Shown here: positions 58,886-64,000 of the stretch, piece by piece
Position numbering within the stretch: position 1 is the stretch's first letter
Layout of the letters: each line of letters opens with the position of its first letter
NCBI GenBank assembly: GCA_022701365.1
Contig: JAKUHH010000290.1
Location: 124,001-188,000, forward strand
DNA length: 64,000 bases
Direction: 5' to 3'
Source: Mycocentrospora acerina
Taxonomy: Eukaryota > Ascomycota > Dothideomycetes > Pleosporales
The notes under the pieces: generated by a model
Seen by the model: only the letters and a program-made list of their open reading frames with translations
The model's database searches: none
Told to the model about the DNA's origin: nothing
Program-made: the position numbers and the translations under genes

Positions 58886-59400
58886 TGTATTTGTGTAATG
58901 GTAGATGTACGGTGTCGATGTATTTGTGTAATGGTAGATGTACAGTGTCGATGTATTTGTAGTGATGCTGGGCAGTGTCAATGAGTTTGAAGTATTTGTA
59001 CATGCATGGCCAGTGGTAGTAGTGTAGCTACAGATAGGGGGCTAATGCATTTACAGTACAGCTACACACATGGTGCCAATGCATTTACAGTACAGATACA
59101 CACATGGTGCCAATGCATTTACATGGTGCCAATGCATATACATGGTGCCAATGCATTCACAGTACCATTGCAAACAGCTACATGTGAAATGTCGACATAT
59201 TCACAGCACCGTTGCAAACAGCTACATGTGCAGTGCCAATGTATTTACAGCACCGTTACAGACAGCTACATGTGCAGTGTCAACGTATTCATAGCAACGT
59301 TGCAAACAGCTACATGTACAGTGCCAATACATTCACAGCACAGCTCCAGACATGACATGGTGCCAATACAAGCATGGCACAACTACAACACAAACACTGC
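58886..59400. repeat. minisatellite block
   Basis: Two 33-bp copies (GTATTTGTGTAATGGTAGAT...) are followed by many diverged units with TGGTGCCAATGCAT and CAAACAGCTACATGT cores, with periods of about 18 to 60 bases. Confidence 0.8.
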
Positions 59401-59454
59401 CAGCCACAAGAATACAAATCACGCAGGCAGGCAACGTATTAGATTAGCCGTGGC

Positions 59455-59635
59455 CAGCAGACCAGCAGGCCAGCAGGCCAGCAGACCAGCAGACCAGCAG
59501 ACTTGGCCAGGGGGCTCGCTCACTCCCCCAAGATGCCCGTCCCTTTTCGTCGCCGACCCAGATCGAGGTCAGGCCTGGGTGGTGGCAGTGACAGTGGTAG
59601 TGGCAGTGGTAGTGGCAGTGGCAGCGGTAGTGCCA
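59455..59635. repeat. CCAGCAGR run and GGCAGTGGTAGT run
   Basis: Two separate simple repeats seen directly; the second would encode Gly-Ser on the plus strand. Confidence 0.8.
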
Positions 59636-60468
59636 TGTCAAACGTTGGCCCAGCACACGGGGTCAAGGCCGCCGCGCCGAGCACGTGCCCGTCTAAACCT
59701 ACCTCTTCGCGAACATGCAAAGGGCTGACATGAGCGTCGAGGCCCGGAACAACACGTCGAGGCCCGGAATACACCTCGATGGCTGAAATACACATCAATG
59801 GCTGAAATACACGTCGAGCCGGCACTGCTCCGTCGGTCCACCTCTGCTGGCGCGTGTGCACTTCCGGCCAAGGGTACCGTCCAGCAGCCAGTCCTCCTCT
59901 CGCGGCACGTGCGCAGACGTCTTGATGCAAGAAACCCGCCGTCCAGCTGCAACCAGGTAGTGCTGCCGCGCCCATTTCAGACGGTTGAGAAGCTCCGGCG
60001 ACCTGCAGCCACTCACCACCACACATCGACTAGCGCCATCGTGGCTGCCCTGACCTACTGCTGCCCTGCCACCAATTTCATCAGGCTTTGCCCATTTGCC
60101 ATGGTGCGTAATTGCGCGAAGCTTCTGCCCGGGATGACTGAGTCGTCTTCATCTTACCGGCGGGGTTGCGCCTTCGTCAAAGTCCTCCCCGTCGCTCCTT
60201 GCGGCACTTGCACCCGGTCCATTGCATTTCCCTCACCACTCACCACTCGCCTCTCTCCACGCTCCTTTGCCTGCCCCTTCCAGCATCCTCTTCTCCTCCT
60301 CTCCCTCTCCCTCTTCAGCTCCCCTCTCGCCTGTCTGTCGCGAAATGGGCTGCAACTCGACGATCCCCTGCCAATCAAGTCCCATTCTGCCTGCCGTTAC
60401 GTGCAGCGGCCGCAAGTGCTAAACTTTAACTGACCAATTCTCTGCACCACCTCGCCGTCGCCATCGCC

Positions 60469-61968
60469 ATGGCAGACACGACAGCAAATCCCGTGCCGCG
60501 CGTGCCAAAGTTGAAATACAGAACTGCCCTCTCCACTGACGAGCACACACCGTCATCTGCATCACCTCGGAACATTCGTAATCTTGAACTGCACCCACTA
60601 CAAAACATGCACGGAACCCCACCAACCGCACCCTCACGGACTTCCTCACTCAAAACGCAATCTTCCTCTGGCACCACCAGCTCAAAGCCGCCCAGTCTGG
60701 CTTCTAGTACAGCAAGCTCACATGAGTTCAAGTCGACCAAAAAATCCAAATCAAGCTCCGTCTTCGGCTTCCTATCACTAAAGGAGCCATCACAACTGGC
60801 CTTGGAGCAGTTTGCAGAACAGCAGCGCAAGCAATCCGTAAAGGCATCGCCATCCTCCCCGACAGTTGTTGGTTTCGCAGGCAAAAAGCTGCCCGCCAGT
60901 GTTCCCAAAGTAAACTCCAAATGGGATGGTGCACCAGAAAAGCTCAAGAGCCGTAGCTCAGGCGCCAGTCAGATGAGCAGGGACAGAAGCAGTATATCAT
61001 CCCGGAGCACGCGAGACTCACAGTCAACTTCTGCTCCGTGGCCTGAATCTAGAGGTTCTACGTCGACAAATGGCCGTCACGACCGTCCAAACACAATTAC
61101 GTCGTCCATGACCTCCGGTTCCCACCTCGTCACATATCAGGGCCGCCCCTCAGTGTCGTCTTCTCCAGCAAGCATCGAATTCCCCGAGATAAGCTGGTAT
61201 CTCACAGAAGGAGATGAACCTGTAGCCTCTGGCGCGCTGCCTCTAGAATCGCCTCGAGCAGATTCATTCCATGCATCAGTCGCAAAGGCGCCATCTTCAC
61301 CAATAGAGCCCGTGTTCGAGTCGAGCCGAGAGTCTGACGAATTCTCAGATCTGCGATCTGAATCACCCGCATCGTCGACGGGCTCGGTGGACACAATAGT
61401 CAGAGACACTGCCGAGGCCCTCTTCAATAAATTGAACCATCGACCACACAGAGGCTTGTGGACAGAAGACGCACCCGCAGTACGGTTGCCAACGGGACAC
61501 ATTCCAGACGCCGTGCCTGAGTCGCACAACTTTTTGTTCAATCTTCAACCAATTGCCGAGCAAGTCGACGATCCGCTAATTTCTTCGCCCTCTATCGACC
61601 ACTACTCCCCTACCAGACAAGTCCAGAATTTCAGCCGACCGATGTCGTCGGGTAGCGATACTTCACCAACAACAAGTCCTGTCAGACAATCGTCCTACAG
61701 GAGAACGCCATTGACGTCAGGATTGCCTACTCTATACGAACTATCACTCGCCAGTACAGAGTCACTCGAGACTGTGCGAGACAACAGCGACGCCTATTCC
61801 ATTGCTCCCTCGTCCATCGCCCCTTCGGAGCTTTCCACTCAATGGTTCGACTCACCCCGCGAACGTCTCGGCCTTGGTGGACGCCTCCGCAAGAACGACA
61901 TTCTTCCGTGGGAGAAGGCGGAAGACAAACCCAAGAAGAGCCGGCTGTCAATCTTTAGGCATGGATAA
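60469..61968 (+). CDS. serine-rich disordered fungal protein
   Basis: A single exon of 499 residues starting at an ATG in good context (GCCATGG). It is dominated by Ser, Pro, Thr and charged residues. Islands that look constrained are SVFGFLSLKEPSQLALEQFAEQQRK (about residues 95-120), FPEISWYLTEGDEP, RDTAEALFNKLNHRPHRGLW, and the C-terminus RLRKNDILPWEKAE...KKSRLSIFRHG. No enzyme or membrane motif is present. Such islands in a disordered chain suggest a scaffold or phosphoregulated protein; function unknown. Confidence 0.8.
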   Translation: MADTTANPVPRVPKLKYRTALSTDEHTPSSASPRNIRNLELHPLQNMHGTPPTAPSRTSSLKTQSSSGTTSSKPPSLASSTASSHEFKSTKKSKSSSVFGFLSLKEPSQLALEQFAEQQRKQSVKASPSSPTVVGFAGKKLPASVPKVNSKWDGAPEKLKSRSSGASQMSRDRSSISSRSTRDSQSTSAPWPESRGSTSTNGRHDRPNTITSSMTSGSHLVTYQGRPSVSSSPASIEFPEISWYLTEGDEPVASGALPLESPRADSFHASVAKAPSSPIEPVFESSRESDEFSDLRSESPASSTGSVDTIVRDTAEALFNKLNHRPHRGLWTEDAPAVRLPTGHIPDAVPESHNFLFNLQPIAEQVDDPLISSPSIDHYSPTRQVQNFSRPMSSGSDTSPTTSPVRQSSYRRTPLTSGLPTLYELSLASTESLETVRDNSDAYSIAPSSIAPSELSTQWFDSPRERLGLGGRLRKNDILPWEKAEDKPKKSRLSIFRHG

Positions 61969-63274
61969 ATCAACCAGTAGACCGCAAGAGGCTTTCATCC
62001 GTTCCAACTGCATCTTGCAATCAAAACGCCACTTTCCTAGCCGAGTCTAAAATTTAGCACGCCCTGTGTTGTATCGGCGTCTATCATTTAGCCTCGCGCA
62101 GCAAGTCTCTCTCTTTCACACCGCTGTTTACTATCAGCGAGCAATGACGACATTCTTAGTTCCTATAGATACCCCATGCACGTTCACATCGACATTTAAT
62201 GTAAATGTAGAGTATTTTTATGTATATATGCGCATCCCTTAGACAAGCAATCACGGTTGCCTTCATTCTCTACCTCGGCTTTAACGCAATCGTTCAAGCA
62301 ACATCCAATGAGCGACTGTACCGCCATTTAATTCCGCTTAGCCTCGTTTCATTCTGTTTCAACCCATTAATCGGCCAAGTCTCCCGACAACGGACCGCGC
62401 ATTCCAGAAACCCCTAGAACGTCGTGTTCCCATGCGCCGGCTCCTGTCAGATGCACAAAAGAGAAGGTCGTCACATTGCGGAAGGAAGCGCGGATACGAG
62501 GGGGATCGTCAGGGTAGACGGAAGACTAGTGCAACACTAGCGTGTAGGGTGTCGTCTGTCCTAGGTGGGAAATGACTCGCCGAGCGAGCTTTGCCCGAGA
62601 TCTACAAACAAGACGTGATGGTTTTTTCTATCAACGCAAATCGGCAAAAAAACATACAACAGCGGGGATTCGCCAGTGGTCACCCACCTGACTACTAGTC
62701 CGCCGGTACGTTGCTTAAATAGGGCTGAGCGAACGGGAAGCCTTGTTTTCACTTGCACGATCGGCAGAAAGACCCTTAATTTTACTGTAATCAGTAATCA
62801 AGGCTCACAGAACAGGGACCTGTTTTTGGATAATATTGCTCACTCTAAAGATATAAATACGTGTATACACTATTGAATGACGTAGCTTTTTACTTCGCCA
62901 CAATTAGCTCAACTTTGCAGCGTTATTTTTACTTTCTCAGTCTTCTTACAGTTAGATAGAATTCATGCGATAAATGCAATCCCTCATTGTAGCAGTCCAC
63001 TCAAGTATTTTCAATTCAGCGTAAGCGCCTTGACGAGCAAGTGACATGGTTGAACTCGCCACATAAATTGCCAAGATCATCTAAAGTCAGGTGATGTTTA
63101 CACTTAAGACAAATTAAAAAGGCTTGGCAATTTAGGCGCTAACTATCCCCTGAGTTGTCACGCAGTTTCTAACGTCGCATACTTCTCAAGACCCATAGTG
63201 ATCACCCGTGGATCTGACTTAACGCCCTACTATCCCCACGATCCTGTCGGACGCTTGAAGCGTTGCGACGACTC
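61969..63274. other. intergenic with truncated 5S copy
   Basis: The only recognisable item is the 5S pseudogene at 62653-62751. Short frames elsewhere show no domain. Confidence 0.6.
62653..62751 (-). pseudogene. 5'-truncated 5S rRNA copy
   Basis: On the minus strand this copy matches bases of about 20-118 of the intact gene at 22192, with one visible difference (GCGGAC for GCGAAC), but the first 19 or so bases are replaced by unrelated sequence, so helix I cannot form. The internal promoter region and an oligo-T run after the end are retained, so it may still be transcribed. Confidence 0.88.
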
Positions 63275-64000
63275 ATGGATGCCATCCTGGGCATAAGCCG
63301 CCTTAGAGCTCTTCTTGCCAGACTCCTCGTAAACCTCAAAGCCAAACAATCACCCCGCAGCGATTCGCCAAACGCATTACAGTTTCTCGCAACTGGTAAA
63401 TCCGGGATTATATACGAGATTGACCACAACAGAGTACTAAAAGAGTTTCACGAGAGGAGCGACGGCGAAATCGAACGCCAAGTGTATGAACATCTCGGAT
63501 CACATCATAACATCGTAAAGCTGCTAGAAATACGTACAGACGGCTCTCTAGTTCTTGAGAGAGGCAAATCCCTTCGAATGATTTGCAGTACTACTACACA
63601 CGAAATTCCATTAAAAAAGAAAGTTCACTGGCTAAGACACGCAGCCCGAGGCTATCAATATCTACATACCCGTAATATTATCCACGGCGACGTTGGATGC
63701 AATAATCTTGTCCTCGCGAAAGATGGTCGAGTGAAGTTAATAGACTTTGAGGGCTGTAGCTTCAATGGTGGACCAGCTGGCTCCTGTTACGAATGGTTCA
63801 GCTACCGTCCATCAGAGCCTGGAGTGACTCGAGGGACTGATATATTTGCATTTGGATGTGTAATGTACGAAGTTTTGACTGGCGAACCACCGTACAACGA
63901 ATTTAAAACAATGGATGATCCGTATACGCACGTTGAAGAGCTATATAATAATAATCAGTTCCCTGATGTAACCAATCTTCCCTTAGGTTATGTTATAGAT
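63275..64000 (+). CDS. protein kinase domain, 5' part
   Basis: The frame opens at ATG 63275 and stays open to the window end (242 residues seen). It shows a VLKEF lysine (Lys56, beta-3), HNIVKLL, the catalytic loop IIHGDVGCNNLVL (Asp139, Asn144; Gly replaces the usual Arg of HRD), the metal-binding DFEG at 157-160 (one residue more than, or a variant of, DFG), and TDIFAFGCVMYEVLTGEPPY for subdomain IX. It belongs to the small kinase-like proteins numerous in Pezizomycotina. The key Lys, Asp, Asn and Asp are present, so it may be active. Confidence 0.85.
   Translation, partial: MDAILGISRLRALLARLLVNLKAKQSPRSDSPNALQFLATGKSGIIYEIDHNRVLKEFHERSDGEIERQVYEHLGSHHNIVKLLEIRTDGSLVLERGKSLRMICSTTTHEIPLKKKVHWLRHAARGYQYLHTRNIIHGDVGCNNLVLAKDGRVKLIDFEGCSFNGGPAGSCYEWFSYRPSEPGVTRGTDIFAFGCVMYEVLTGEPPYNEFKTMDDPYTHVEELYNNNQFPDVTNLPLGYVID

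Larger units (their letters stand above)
58307..60468. other. intergenic rich in minisatellites
   Basis: Contains 33-bp units at about 58886-58960, a family of ATGGTGCCAATGCATTTACA-type units at 59040-59400, a CCAGCAGG/A run at 59455-59505, and a GGCAGTGGTAGT run at 59580-59635. Open frames here are repeat-encoded. The promoter of the 60469 gene is CT-rich near 60230-60320. Confidence 0.65.

Noticed and set aside
58518..59003. Upstream extension of the 58306 gene
   Set aside because: Encoded by minisatellite units (repeated YHYTNT-like peptides) and low-complexity sequence; the ATG at 58306 is preferred.
59040..59400. CRISPR-like array
   Set aside because: Units are irregular, spacers are not unique, and the genome is eukaryotic.
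59006..59728. 240-codon plus-strand frame
   Set aside because: Entirely minisatellite-derived; no conserved protein features.

Overview
The window is nuclear DNA of a filamentous ascomycete. Genes carry short introns of about 46 to 154 bp with CTAAC-type branch points. The families present are typical of fungi: Zn2Cys6 regulators, a Pth11-like 7TM protein, an Rlm1/RlmA MADS factor, Msb1/Mug8, SUR7/PalI and NACHT-ankyrin. 5S rRNA genes lie dispersed between protein genes. Gene families and style fit a Dothideomycete (Pleosporales-like), but that placement is an inference.

Conserved blocks: 1-897 (C2H2 protein, cut by the window edge), 8584-9918 (coiled-coil protein), 11458-14899 (Msb1-like morphogenesis protein), 16966-19052 (RlmA-like MADS factor with polyglutamine), 20274-21668 (penta-EF-hand protein), 55583-56530 (SUR7/PalI), 57482-58306 and 60469-61968 (fungal proteins of unknown function). 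These have long, low-complexity flanks. 63275 to the end is a protein kinase cut by the window edge.

Accessory blocks lie between them. 3458-4101 is a secreted KP4-like cysteine-rich protein. 4992-8249 is an SDR convergent with a Zn2Cys6 regulator. 23429-27066 is a divergent pair: a SesB-type alpha/beta hydrolase and a NACHT-ankyrin NLR. 27944-30592 holds a frameshifted FABP-like gene and a small secreted protein. 33651-37500 is an amino-acid permease divergent from a 7TM protein. 40687-47544 looks like a small catabolic cluster: a Zn2Cys6-only protein, a regulator-domain-only protein, a DHDPS/NAL-family lyase and an MFS transporter. 48890-53503 is a 1,466-residue protein with an N-terminal nucleoside-phosphorylase domain of the type found on fungal NLRs.

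The most notable finding is the divergent hydrolase/NLR pair. The hydrolase ends in a separate short exon whose last 17 residues resemble the first residues of the NLR (10 of 15 aligned positions identical). An effector with a motif at its C-terminus, beside a receptor with the same motif at its N-terminus, is the known layout of fungal amyloid-signalling pairs (HET-S/NWD2; PP-motif SesB-like protein/PNT1). The motif is not one I recognise. The NLR has lost the Walker A Ser/Thr (GCGKI), so this copy may be impaired.

One intact 5S rRNA gene (22192), one nearly identical copy lacking its 5' end (62653, minus strand) and two transition-rich relics (27.8 and 29.0 kb) are also present.
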